Positions 37,456-47,676 of a DNA stretch of 64,000 nucleotides are shown here, one piece after another (position 1 is the first letter of the stretch; each line of letters opens with the position of its first letter). The translations under genes were made by a program, and so were the position numbers. Location: positions 1-64,000 of the forward strand of contig DRHQ01000056.1 of NCBI GenBank assembly GCA_011049545.1, given 5' to 3'. Under the pieces are notes generated by a model that was not told where the DNA came from, made no database searches, and saw only the letters and a program-made list of their open reading frames with translations. The stretch comes from Candidatus Aminicenantota bacterium. Its GTDB lineage: Bacteria; Acidobacteriota; Aminicenantia; Aminicenantales; Aminicenantaceae.

Positions 37456-37934
37456 CTCCCTTTATTTTTAATTTAATATTTAAAACGCTCTTTTTGTCAC
37501 GCTTAAATGCGTAGAATTATTTAACAGAGTTTGTCTCATATAAGCTGTTTTGATCAAATTTTAAAACCATATTCAGGTATACGCAATAAAAAAAGGAGCA
37601 GGTATTATTACCCTACTCCCATATTTTCATGCTTCTATTTGTTTAAACGAGATCCGACCCCAAATTCCTTGTGTCAAGAATGAAGACCTGGCCCCTATGT
37701 TTTTTATGTTTTCTTATTGACAAAATTTTATTTTATAATATTAAAGATAAGAATTTCGTTTTTGGGCTTACTGCAAATCTCTCATAATTTTTCCAAATTT
37801 CCACCTACTGACATCCTAGAATGAGGTTATCACACTGAAACCGACGAGGTCAATGACTCAAAAAGCGACACAAATTCCCCGAGATCTCCAAGCCGTCAAG
37901 TTCAATATAGACTCGGCCCTCCAATAGACAGAGG

Positions 37935-38050
37935 ATAACCAAAAAAGCCCTCAGAAATACTCCCCACTCTCCTCGGCTGCTATCAGGAGATCCTGCTGAA
38001 CAACACGAGGTGGAGGCGGCCGTTCGGCTTCAAAGGTCAGCTCGAAATAG
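37935..38050 (-). pseudogene. IS91-like transposase C-terminal remnant (second copy)
   Basis: Minus strand reads YFELTFEAERPPPPRVVQQDLLIAAEESGEYF*, the same tail as at 36112 and 45000. Confidence 0.55.
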
Positions 38051-38434
38051 TGAAAAAACACCCGATAAAAAACAGTGTGTTCTGGATGACGCTGTCTGTA
38101 CATCCCTGCCATGGAAGGGAGGATGATTCACAAAATGGACCAGGTACAAAAAAGAGCCTCAAAGACCCTTTAAGCCTTGGAAATCTTAACCATAAGCCAG
38201 GCAATTTTTGTAAGGATGTAATCAGATGTTGACGACGGAAGGTCAATTCTGACAACAAAAGATTTCGGAAAATAACTTTCCCCATATGAGTTCCTTGACT
38301 CTCATCATGGATTGAGTATATATAAAAAGGCGGCGACTGCTTTATTATTTTTTTCCTATGAGACCAAAGAAGACTTTGTTAGGGAAATGTCTGGAATTTA
38401 TGATTTCCAAATTTCAAGCCTCAGGGGTTTTTAG

Positions 38435-39772
38435 ATGAGCACCAGTGACACACAGCACCACCCGAGGCGCGTACTAAGCAGCAGATTCACATTGGCGGTC
38501 ATCGTCGGTGGCATCATTGGGCTGGGTATCTTACGCACGCCCGGGGAAGTTGCAGCGGTTGTTCCCGATCCTTTGATGTTTGTGTCCCTCTGGGTATTGG
38601 GCGGCCTGTTCATACTATTGAGCGCGGCAGTGGTAGCCGAACTGGTGGGTATGACGCCGCGATCTGGGGGGGCCTACCCCCTGGTGCGGCGTGCCTACGG
38701 GCCGTTCCCTGGTTTCGTCATTGGCTGGGTCGACTGGTTGACCTTTGTCGCTGACATAGCCTTCAAGGCAGTCGTGGTCACTGAATTTGCCGCATTGTTA
38801 ATTCCAGCAGCGGGTCAATGGAAAACACCACTGGCAATCATGGTGTCCTCGGTGTTCGCGGCGCTGCAATTACGGAGCGTTGCCCTGAGCGCGAAAATCC
38901 AGCAGATCGCTGCTGCCGCCTTGGCACTGATCGTTGTCGGCTTCACACTGGCGCTGGTATTCGCAGAGTCGGCGGTGAGCAGTGGTACGGCTTTGGTTCC
39001 CCATGCGGCTAACGGACTCGGTGCCTGGAGCCTCGTCATCGCATCCATCATTTATACTTACGACGGCTGGTATTATGCTGCCTATTTCAGCGGTGAAATC
39101 AAAGGCGGCGGTGGAGCTGTGGCGCGCGCCTGTATCAAGGGTACGATCATTGTCATTGTGCTCTATGTATTCCTGGCTGCGGCGTTGGCCTGGAAGGTAC
39201 CTCTGGCCAGCCTGGCTGGCAACGAACTGGCATTGGCCGGCGCCCTGGAGATGGTCATCTCCCCGCTCGCGTCAACCATCGTACTGGTGGCGGCAATAAT
39301 CATGTTGCTGGCCTACCAGAACCTGCTGTACATGGCCACGCCCCGAATTATCCAGGCACTGGCGGTCGATGGCCTGTTCGTCAGGCGCGCAGGGGAAATC
39401 TCAAAAGGTGGCAATCCGATCTTTGCGGTGCTGCTGTCCTGGGGGCTTTCGGTCGGCCTGATCATAATCGGTGGATTCCATTTCCTGCTGCACCTTTCCG
39501 TATTTTTTTACCTGTTCTTATATGTATTGCTGATCGCGGGAGTCATCATCCTGCGTTCGCGCCAGCCGGACACTGACCGCCCGTACCGGGCCTGGGGTTA
39601 CCCCTGGAGCACATATACATGTCTTTTCGGTTGGATACTTATCGCCCTGTTCCAGGTAGGTGTCGAAATAGACACCGCCGCTTACGCCGCGATTTTTGTG
39701 GCGATATCCTGGCCGGTGTACCGGGTCCTGATGCGATCTGGTCGAACTATAAAATTAAACCATAAGGAGTGA
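38435..39772 (+). CDS. APC-family amino acid/amine permease (copy 2, close paralog of 33324..34640)
   Basis: MSTSDTQHHPRRVLSSRFTLAVIVGGIIGLGILRTPGEVAAVVPDPLMFVSLWVLGG; long near-identical nucleotide stretches with copy 1. Confidence 0.88.
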   Translation: MSTSDTQHHPRRVLSSRFTLAVIVGGIIGLGILRTPGEVAAVVPDPLMFVSLWVLGGLFILLSAAVVAELVGMTPRSGGAYPLVRRAYGPFPGFVIGWVDWLTFVADIAFKAVVVTEFAALLIPAAGQWKTPLAIMVSSVFAALQLRSVALSAKIQQIAAAALALIVVGFTLALVFAESAVSSGTALVPHAANGLGAWSLVIASIIYTYDGWYYAAYFSGEIKGGGGAVARACIKGTIIVIVLYVFLAAALAWKVPLASLAGNELALAGALEMVISPLASTIVLVAAIIMLLAYQNLLYMATPRIIQALAVDGLFVRRAGEISKGGNPIFAVLLSWGLSVGLIIIGGFHFLLHLSVFFYLFLYVLLIAGVIILRSRQPDTDRPYRAWGYPWSTYTCLFGWILIALFQVGVEIDTAAYAAIFVAISWPVYRVLMRSGRTIKLNHKE

Positions 39773-39774
39773 TC

Positions 39775-41856
39775 ATGGCACGAAACCCATACTTTGATAT
39801 TCTATTTGAACCGGTAAGAATTGGTCCGGTTACGACTAAAAACAGGTTTTACCAGGTACCTCACTGTTCCGGTATGGGATATAAAATGCCCAATACACTT
39901 GCTGGCATGCGGGGAATGAAGGCAGAAGGCGGATGGGGCGTGGTCCATACCGAATACTGCTCCATTCATCCAACATCAGATGATACGCCGTACCCTCATG
40001 GAAGAATCTGGGATGATGCAGATATTGCTGCGCACGCCTTGATGGTTGAAAAAGTACACGAACACGGGGCGCTGGCAGGAATTCAATTGTGGCATGGTGG
40101 CGCTTCGGTTGCCAATTTGCATTCACGTGAAGCCCCTATGGGCGCAGAGAGCGGACGTGCTGTATATAATGATCCTGTTCAAAGTCGGATTGTTAATAAA
40201 TCTGATATTAAAGAGATCCGGAGATGGCATGTGGCAGCGGCCAGACGAGCCAAAGCGGCTGGTTTTGATATCATTTGTGTATATGCAACGCATGACTTTC
40301 TGATTCAAAGCTTCTTATCCTCTAAGAGGAACTTTCGGTCAGATGAGTATGGCGGATCAGTTGAAAACAGGGTGCGCTTGCTCCGAGAGTTGATTGAAGA
40401 GGCCAAAAATGCGGTTGGTGACACATGTGCAGTTGTTGTGCGCTTTTGTGCCGATGACGGTTATGCCAGGGCTAATGCAATACGTGATGGGAGCGTGCCA
40501 CAGGTCGAGGAACAGAAGGAGATGCTGAGTATTTTGGCAGAGTTGCCGGATCTTTGGGATCTGACAGTGAGTGACTATTCCTTAGAAATGGGAGCTTCCC
40601 GTTTTGTTAAGGAAGCTTCACTTGAAAATTATGTTTCATATGTCAAATCCATTACTTCAAAACCTGTTGTGTGTGTCGGACGGTTTACATCACCGAATAC
40701 AATGGTGGCACAGGTGAAAAGCGGTATCGTGGACCTGATCGGTGCTGCACGTCCATCCATTGCCGACCCGTTTCTGCCCAACAAAATCAATGAGGGACGG
40801 GAGGATGAAATCAGGGAATGTATCGGGTGTAATATCTGTTATGCACATGATAATCGCGGTGCACCCATTCGATGTACACAAAATCCGACAATGGGTGAAG
40901 AGTGGCGCCGGGACTGGCATCCTGAAAAAATAGGCCCAAAAAAATCAGATGACGAGATTTTGATTGTAGGTGCCGGACCTGCCGGTATGGAAGCGGCTGT
41001 TTCATTGGGAAAACGCGGGTATCATGTTTACCTGGCGGAGGCGAGGCGCGAACTGGGCGGCCGGGTTTCGACAGAATCAATGCTGCCGACACTCAGTGAA
41101 TGGAACAGGGTATATGAATATCGAATAGTGCAGCTTGAGAAACTAAATAATGTTGAGGTGTATCGTGAAAGCAAGACAACCGTAGATGACATTCTGGAAA
41201 TGGGTTCGCCACATGTTGTTATTGCAACCGGAGCCTCATGGCGCAAGGATGGTTTCGGTTTATATAATAGCCGGCCCATATATCCGCCACTATCAAGTAA
41301 CGGGATTTATACGCCCGATGATATTATTGATGGTCATTATCCGGCCGGCAGCGTGATGATTTTTGATGACGATCATTATTACATGGGAAGTGTGATAGCT
41401 GAAAAACTGATAGAACAGGGATGCCGGGTTGATTTTGTATCAACAAACAGTAATGCTGCAGCATGGACACGGCATACAGTCGAACAAGAGAGAATTCAGG
41501 CAAGATTGATTAATCTGGGTATTAACATCATTCCATCACGAAACCTTAAGGCATTTGATGGAAACAGAGTTACCCTTGAATGTGTTTACACTGGGAGTGA
41601 AGAAGAAATGCAGGTTGACGGCCTTGTCATGATTACGGCACGGGTTCCGAACGATGACTTGTATTATGAATTGGAATCTCAGGCCGATGCATTATCTGCT
41701 GCCGGTATTAAATCGTTAGTCCGCATAGGTGATTGTCTTGCACCGGGCACAATTGCCAGCGCAGTTTTTTCCGGACATAAATTTGCCCGTGAGTTTGATG
41801 AACCTGATCCGGGAGATGTTCCTTTTAAGAGTGAGAGAAATGTTCTTGGACTTTAA
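39775..41856 (+). CDS. Trimethylamine/dimethylamine dehydrogenase-like flavoprotein (OYE-type barrel + 4Fe-4S + NAD(P)/FAD-like domain)
   Basis: NRFYQVPHCSGMG, EGGWGVVHTEYCSI, ECIGCNICYAHDNRGAPIRCTQNPTMGEEWRRDWHPEKI, EILIVGAGPAGMEAAVSLGKRGYHVYLAEA. ATG at 39775 with AAGGAG. Confidence 0.88.
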   Translation: MARNPYFDILFEPVRIGPVTTKNRFYQVPHCSGMGYKMPNTLAGMRGMKAEGGWGVVHTEYCSIHPTSDDTPYPHGRIWDDADIAAHALMVEKVHEHGALAGIQLWHGGASVANLHSREAPMGAESGRAVYNDPVQSRIVNKSDIKEIRRWHVAAARRAKAAGFDIICVYATHDFLIQSFLSSKRNFRSDEYGGSVENRVRLLRELIEEAKNAVGDTCAVVVRFCADDGYARANAIRDGSVPQVEEQKEMLSILAELPDLWDLTVSDYSLEMGASRFVKEASLENYVSYVKSITSKPVVCVGRFTSPNTMVAQVKSGIVDLIGAARPSIADPFLPNKINEGREDEIRECIGCNICYAHDNRGAPIRCTQNPTMGEEWRRDWHPEKIGPKKSDDEILIVGAGPAGMEAAVSLGKRGYHVYLAEARRELGGRVSTESMLPTLSEWNRVYEYRIVQLEKLNNVEVYRESKTTVDDILEMGSPHVVIATGASWRKDGFGLYNSRPIYPPLSSNGIYTPDDIIDGHYPAGSVMIFDDDHYYMGSVIAEKLIEQGCRVDFVSTNSNAAAWTRHTVEQERIQARLINLGINIIPSRNLKAFDGNRVTLECVYTGSEEEMQVDGLVMITARVPNDDLYYELESQADALSAAGIKSLVRIGDCLAPGTIASAVFSGHKFAREFDEPDPGDVPFKSERNVLGL

Positions 41857-42125
41857 CATAGGAAAGAAAGATGACATGATCCCTACTGCGATGTTCCTTT
41901 CTTATTTGGATGGGCGCGCTCCATGCCAATAGGCGGCCGAGCTTACAGCTCCAAAAAAACCATTCGATCGTCGGAAATCATGCCCTACGGAACCGCAATA
42001 TTCAACCAACAATTTATAATCGCAGAATGAACTCGCAATTAATAGTTGACAAACATTCAAAACAACAACACAATTTATCCGACACGCGAATCTGTTGAAT
42101 TTCATATTTTACTTTTGATATTTAA

Positions 42126-44990
42126 ATGAGAGGTATTGTTATGAAAACAAGTGCGATACATTTGCGATCAAAACACCAGAGTCGCCGCTCTTCAGCGACC
42201 GAAATTCTGGCAATGAGTTTGAGCTTTATTCTGTTGTGCGGATGTGGAGCGTTAAGCGCCGCGGAGGCTGAAGAAAGACCTCAATCCCTCATTCCCTTTG
42301 TGGATCCAGCGACAATAAACCCAAAGATCCCCCCGCCGTCTTCCATCATCGGGTATGAAGTGGGTGAGAAGGCTGTTCGATACGATCCGCTGATGCGTTA
42401 TCTCGAGGTGTTGGCGGCTTCCTCGGACCGCATCACAATGAATCCCTTTGGCAAGTCCCACGAGGGTCGAACGCTGGTCCACTTGATCATTACCAGCCCC
42501 AAAAACCACCAGCGCCTGGAGCAAATCAAAGCCGGCAACGCAAAACTCGCCGACCCGCGAAAACTCCCAAATCCCGGGGCCGGGAAAAAACTCCTCCAGA
42601 GCCATCCGGCAACGGCGATCATGACATACAGCATCCACGGCGACGAACTTTCCAGCACCGACGCGGCCATGCAACTTGCCTATCAGCTCGTGGCCGGAAC
42701 CGACGACCGAACGAAATCCCTCCTGGATCAAGTCGTTACCATCATCGATCCCCTACAGAACCCCGACGGACACGAGCGCCATTTGGCCTCCATCGAACAG
42801 CGCACCGGGGTGATTTCCAGCCCCGACGGCCAACACATACAGCACAATGCCATAAACGGCAGAACCAATCACTATCGATTCGACATGAATCGCGATATGG
42901 CATCTCTAGTGACCCTCGAGAATCAAGCCCGCATGAAAGTCATCACCGAGTGGAAGCCCCATTTCATGGTCGACTCCCACGAGATGGGTTCGCTGGAAAC
43001 CTACCTGATGGATCCCCCGCGCCAACCCCTGAACCCCCTGTTTCCAAAGAAAAACTTATACTGGCGAGAACAATTCGGTTTCGACCAGGCCGCCACCTTC
43101 GACGCCCACGGCTGGAGCTATTATGCCAAGGATTGGAACACAGAATTTGCGCCAATTTACAACGCCTCCTGGATCAACTACAGCGGCGGCGCCGGGCTTC
43201 TCTACGAGCAAGCCGGTGTCTCCAGCGCGGCGTACAAGCAGGAAACCGGACACATCTTAACTTATCGCGAAGCCGTTCATCACCAGCTCGTCAGTTCGCT
43301 GGCCAACCTCAACACTTTGAAAAACAATCGCCAAGAAATACTCGCTGACTACCTCGCGGACCACATCGAAGCCGTCAACGGCGACGGCGCCCTGACAGGG
43401 ACATTCCTCATGCCTCCCCACCCCGACCGAGCCCGCGTTGCTCGCTTCATCGAACTCCTGGGCCGCCAATCCGTGGAATACAGTTTCACCCGGGAATCCG
43501 CTCACATTAAAAACGCCACCGACCTCTTTGGAAACAAAACCGACCATCTGGAACTCCCCGCCGGCACCCTGGTTGTAAAGTCCGACCAGCCGTTTCGACG
43601 CGTGGCTCACGTGCTCTTACGCTTCGACATACGCCCAGACAGCAAATATCTGAAGATCGAACGAGAAGAATTGGAGAACCATCGAGGCTCGCGGTTTTAC
43701 GACGTCACAGCCTGGAACCTCCCCATGGCATTCGGCCTGGAGTCCTATTGGGTCGATAAAATCCCGGATCTCAAACTCGATTCGAAACCGCCGCAGCCCG
43801 CGGAGAAAACCCTCGATTGGCCAAGCAAACCCAAATACGGTTACATCATCGAGTTTTCAAGCGCGGTGATTTACGACGTCATGGTTCGACTCTTCGAGCA
43901 GAACTGCCATTTGCGCGCGGCCACAAAACCCTTCGTTTTCCAGGGCCACAACTACCGCCCCGGAGCCATCGTCCTGCGCGGCCACGAGAATCCCGAAAAT
44001 CTCGGCGATATCTTGCAAAAAATCGCCCGCAACTTCGACGTCAACATCCGCCCGGCGCAAACGGCATCGGTCGGAAAAGTAGGTCCGGACCTCGGAGGCC
44101 CCAAGTTCGTTCTCTTACACGCCCCGCGTGTCGCCATCATGGCCGGCAACATGTCAAACTCGGCCGGAGCCGTATGGCACCTCTTGGACTACCGCCTCAA
44201 GATGCGCGTCTCTCCCATCGAAAGAAGTAGAGATCTACGCAAGTACAACGTATTGATACTCCCCGGTGGCGGTCCCGTTTCAGACGGCGTCAAAAAATGG
44301 GTCGAGGACGGCGGCACATTAATCGCCCTCGGCCAAGCCGCATACTCGATAGCAAGAAAAGACAGTAAATTCTCGTCCGTCAGAAGGCGGCGGGACGTAC
44401 TTGACAAGCTGGACGTCTATCAGGAAGACCTTGATAGAGAACAACAAGCCGACAACATCAAAATCGACTTTAAAGACCTCTGGGGCGATGGGAAAGCAAA
44501 AAAAGGCCGGAAGAAGAATGCCAGCCAAAAGGAAACCATGGACAAGGAAGAAAAATCGAAAAGATCGCCCTCCTCAGGCAAGCTTGAGAAACTCAAACGC
44601 ATCGACGAATGGCAGAGAATCTTCATCCCATCCGGCGTCTTCGTCAAAGCCTGTCTTGACCAGCGGCACTGGCTTGGTTCCGGACTCGGCAAGTTCTTGC
44701 CCGTCATGGTCAGAGGCGGCAGCGTAATGATGTCAAAGCACCCGATCCAGACGCCGGTCCGGCTCGTCGACGAGGATGACTTGCGCCTGAGCGGTCTGCT
44801 GTGGCCGGAAGCTAGAAAACGGCTCGCCAATTCGTCCTTGGCGACTGTCGAACGCCATGGCCGCGGACAGGTGATACTTTTCGCTTCAAATCCAACGTAT
44901 CGTGGCTGGTATCCGGCAATGGAAAGGCTGTTTTTGAATGCTGTTTTTCTGGGTCCGGGCATGGGTACAAACCAGAAAATGCCTTGGTAG
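42126..44990 (+). CDS. M14-family zinc carboxypeptidase-like protein, exported
   Basis: TYSIHGDELSSTDAAMQLAYQL, IDPLQNPDGHERHL, MVDSHEMGSLETYL; signal peptide with LCGCG. Confidence 0.8.
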   Translation: MRGIVMKTSAIHLRSKHQSRRSSATEILAMSLSFILLCGCGALSAAEAEERPQSLIPFVDPATINPKIPPPSSIIGYEVGEKAVRYDPLMRYLEVLAASSDRITMNPFGKSHEGRTLVHLIITSPKNHQRLEQIKAGNAKLADPRKLPNPGAGKKLLQSHPATAIMTYSIHGDELSSTDAAMQLAYQLVAGTDDRTKSLLDQVVTIIDPLQNPDGHERHLASIEQRTGVISSPDGQHIQHNAINGRTNHYRFDMNRDMASLVTLENQARMKVITEWKPHFMVDSHEMGSLETYLMDPPRQPLNPLFPKKNLYWREQFGFDQAATFDAHGWSYYAKDWNTEFAPIYNASWINYSGGAGLLYEQAGVSSAAYKQETGHILTYREAVHHQLVSSLANLNTLKNNRQEILADYLADHIEAVNGDGALTGTFLMPPHPDRARVARFIELLGRQSVEYSFTRESAHIKNATDLFGNKTDHLELPAGTLVVKSDQPFRRVAHVLLRFDIRPDSKYLKIEREELENHRGSRFYDVTAWNLPMAFGLESYWVDKIPDLKLDSKPPQPAEKTLDWPSKPKYGYIIEFSSAVIYDVMVRLFEQNCHLRAATKPFVFQGHNYRPGAIVLRGHENPENLGDILQKIARNFDVNIRPAQTASVGKVGPDLGGPKFVLLHAPRVAIMAGNMSNSAGAVWHLLDYRLKMRVSPIERSRDLRKYNVLILPGGGPVSDGVKKWVEDGGTLIALGQAAYSIARKDSKFSSVRRRRDVLDKLDVYQEDLDREQQADNIKIDFKDLWGDGKAKKGRKKNASQKETMDKEEKSKRSPSSGKLEKLKRIDEWQRIFIPSGVFVKACLDQRHWLGSGLGKFLPVMVRGGSVMMSKHPIQTPVRLVDEDDLRLSGLLWPEARKRLANSSLATVERHGRGQVILFASNPTYRGWYPAMERLFLNAVFLGPGMGTNQKMPW

Positions 44991-44994
44991 CGCA

Positions 44995-45153
44995 GGCCGG
45001 ATGAGAATCATCTCTTTTATCGAAGAACCGAAGAAAATCGACAGGATCATCCGCCATCTCAAGCTCAGCTCCCAGGCCGAACAGCCACCCCCACCTCGTG
45101 TTGTCCAACAGGAACTTCTGATGGCAGTTGAGGAGAAGGGGGAGTATTTTTGA
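44995..45153 (+). pseudogene. IS91-like transposase C-terminal remnant (third copy, opposite strand)
   Basis: AGRMRIISFIEEPKKIDRIIRHLKLSSQAEQPPPPRVVQQELLMAVEEKGEYF*. Confidence 0.6.
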
Positions 45154-45355
45154 GAGCCTCTGTGGCTGCTTCTTGTTGATTCGAGGGTGAAGTCTATCTG
45201 AAACCTGATGTTTTGGAGGCACTGGTTGATCTGCTATGCTTTTTGAGCCGTTGACCTTGCCGTTTTGGATGTGATATTGTTATTTTAGGATGTTAATGGG
45301 TTGTAAATGGGGAAAATTGTAATCGATGGGGGTGAAATCGCCTGAAAGAGAAATT

Positions 45356-46855
45356 ATGAATCATACAGAAAACGATAAGATACGATCGGCTGTTTCGAGA
45401 CTTGATTTTCGAACACAGGCCTTTATTGATGGAAAATTTGTTGATGTGGCTTGCGGCAAATCATTTGTTACGGAAAATCCTGCCACAGGTAAACCTCTGG
45501 CCGAGATAGCAGCATGTGACAAGGAAGATATAGATCGGGCTGTTGAAGCTGCACGCAGTGCTTTTGAAAAAGGCAGCTGGTCTAAAATGTCTCCGGATGA
45601 TCGCAAAAAAGTCTTACTCAAATTTGCCGACCTTCTTGAAACTCATACCGATGAATTAGCCTTGCTGGACTGCCTGGAAGCAGGTAAACCCATTCAAGAT
45701 TGCAGCACTTTTGATATTCCGGAAACAGTGAAATGTATCCGATGGCATGCTGAGGCCATAGATAAGCTTTATGATCATGTATCGACAACAAGTTCTGATA
45801 ACTTAGGACTGATCCTTCGTGAGCCTATTGGAGTCGTAGGTGCGGTTATTCCCTGGAACTTCCCTGCTTTAATGGCGGCTTGGAAGATCGGGCCAGCCCT
45901 TGCTGCCGGAAACAGCGTTCTGTTAAAACCTTCAGAGCTGACATCTCTCAGCGCATTGCGAATGGGAGAATTAGCCGGAGAAGCCGGAGTGCCACAGGGA
46001 GTTTTTAATGTGTTGCCAGGTCTTGGTGAAACCGCCGGGCAAGCGATTGGATTGCACATGGATATTGACATGGTTGCTTTTACGGGTTCTACGGAAGTGG
46101 GGCGTCTGTGTTTGAGTTACGCAGCAAAGTCCAATTTAAAAAGAATTATTCTTGAATGTGGTGGGAAGAGTCCGCAGGTAGTTATGGCTGATGCACCAGA
46201 AATCGATAGGATTGCTGTAAATGTTCTGAACAGTGCATTCTGGAACATGGGGGAAAACTGCAGTTGCGGATCTCGACTAATAATTCATGAATCTCTTAAG
46301 GATCCCTTACTGGATCGGCTTATTGAGCTCTGCAAGGAGTGGCCCGTTGGAGATCCCTTGAATCCTGAAACCAGGGTCGGGTCAATGATTGGAAAGGCTC
46401 ATATGGAAAAAGTACTTGGATACATCGAGGCGGGAAATTCAGAGGGCGCGCAGTTGGTACTGGGAGGCCGGCGCGTACTTGAAGAGACAGGCGGATATTT
46501 TATTGAACCGACGATTTTTGACAAGGTTAGCAATGACATGAAAATTGCTCGCGAGGAAATCTTTGGCCCGGTATTATCCGTTATTACTTTTACCAGCGAA
46601 GAGCAGGCAATCTCCATTGCAAATGACACAAACTATGGTCTCGCCGCCTCTGTTTATACACAAGATGTGAATGCTGTTCATCGTATCAGCCGCGCATTGA
46701 AAGCCGGAACAGTTTCCGTTAACTGCTTCTCTGAGGGGGATATGACAACGCCCTTTGGAGGATTTAAAGAGTCGGGCTTTTTTGGGCGTGACAAGTCGAT
46801 TTGGGCTCATGAGCAATATACCCAGCTCAAAACGGTTTGGATGCAGCTTGACTGA
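45356..46855 (+). CDS. NAD(P)+-dependent aldehyde dehydrogenase (PuuC/betaine-aldehyde-DH-like)
   Basis: PWNFPALMAAWKIGPALAAGNSVLLKPSE, VAFTGSTEVGR, LECGGKSPQVVMADAP, NMGENCSCGSR. ATG at 45356. Confidence 0.9.
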   Translation: MNHTENDKIRSAVSRLDFRTQAFIDGKFVDVACGKSFVTENPATGKPLAEIAACDKEDIDRAVEAARSAFEKGSWSKMSPDDRKKVLLKFADLLETHTDELALLDCLEAGKPIQDCSTFDIPETVKCIRWHAEAIDKLYDHVSTTSSDNLGLILREPIGVVGAVIPWNFPALMAAWKIGPALAAGNSVLLKPSELTSLSALRMGELAGEAGVPQGVFNVLPGLGETAGQAIGLHMDIDMVAFTGSTEVGRLCLSYAAKSNLKRIILECGGKSPQVVMADAPEIDRIAVNVLNSAFWNMGENCSCGSRLIIHESLKDPLLDRLIELCKEWPVGDPLNPETRVGSMIGKAHMEKVLGYIEAGNSEGAQLVLGGRRVLEETGGYFIEPTIFDKVSNDMKIAREEIFGPVLSVITFTSEEQAISIANDTNYGLAASVYTQDVNAVHRISRALKAGTVSVNCFSEGDMTTPFGGFKESGFFGRDKSIWAHEQYTQLKTVWMQLD

Positions 46856-47006
46856 TAAGGTCCAAATCGCTGATTTACTTTATTTTCAAAAGTAATAAAA
46901 TCGGAGCACAGAAACGTTGCAAGTGTTCATTTCGTTGTTTAGGAGATTCTAAAGGGATTAAGATATGAATATTAAAAAAAAGAACGGTTTAAAAGGAATA
47001 TTTGCT

Positions 47007-47666
47007 ATGAAAAAAGAGGAAATATTAAAAAATCTGTTCGATGCCGTTGTAGAGATGAATGTACAAAAAGGTAAAGATGCTGCCACGCTACTTATTAAAG
47101 AAAATTGTAATCCTTTGGAGGGTATCGAGGACGGTTTGTTAAAGGGGATGAAAGTTACAGGAGAGAAATTTAATAAACTTGAAATATATTTACCAGAACT
47201 TATGATGGCTGCAAGAGTATTCAATTCAGCAATGACTATCTTAAAACCTCATATTTCAGCGGACAGCAAAAGTACCCAAAAAGGTACCGTGCTAATTGGC
47301 ACAGTTAAAGGTGACATACACCAAATCGGCAAAGATCTTGTTGCTATGTTGTTAGAAACAGGGGGGTTTGATGTCCACAATATCGGTGAAGATGTATCCA
47401 CTTCTACTTTTATAGAGGAAGCTGGTAGAGTTGATGCTGATATTATAGCCTTATCATCGCTCTTGACTACTACTATGGCATCCCAGAAAGATCTCATCGA
47501 CATTCTAAAAGAAACAGGTCAAAGAGAAAAATATTTAGTTATGATAGGCGGAGCCCCAACTTCGCAAAAATGGGCTGATGATATTGGAGCTGATATATAT
47601 GGAGAAAACGCTGAAAGAGCAGTTTCACTTGCTTTAGAATTTATGTCAAAAAAACAAAAATCATAA
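47007..47666 (+). CDS. Corrinoid (cobalamin-binding) methyltransferase-associated protein, MtbC/MttC-like
   Basis: GTVKGDIHQIGKDLVAMLLETGGFDVHNIGEDVSTSTFIEEA (DxHxxG B12 motif) after a helical cap domain. Confidence 0.9.
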   Translation: MKKEEILKNLFDAVVEMNVQKGKDAATLLIKENCNPLEGIEDGLLKGMKVTGEKFNKLEIYLPELMMAARVFNSAMTILKPHISADSKSTQKGTVLIGTVKGDIHQIGKDLVAMLLETGGFDVHNIGEDVSTSTFIEEAGRVDADIIALSSLLTTTMASQKDLIDILKETGQREKYLVMIGGAPTSQKWADDIGADIYGENAERAVSLALEFMSKKQKS

Positions 47667-47676
47667 GAAGGTAAAA

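Noticed and set aside
37590-37625. Rho-independent terminator (aaaaaaaggagcaggtattattaccctactcc)
   Set aside because: Hairpin is imperfect and its T-tract would serve the minus strand, where no gene lies upstream; left uncalled.
42252-42731. Long minus-strand ORFs opposite the M14 peptidase (also 42398, 43257, 44420)
   Set aside because: High GC makes antisense frames open; the plus-strand peptidase has clear family motifs and the antisense translations have none.
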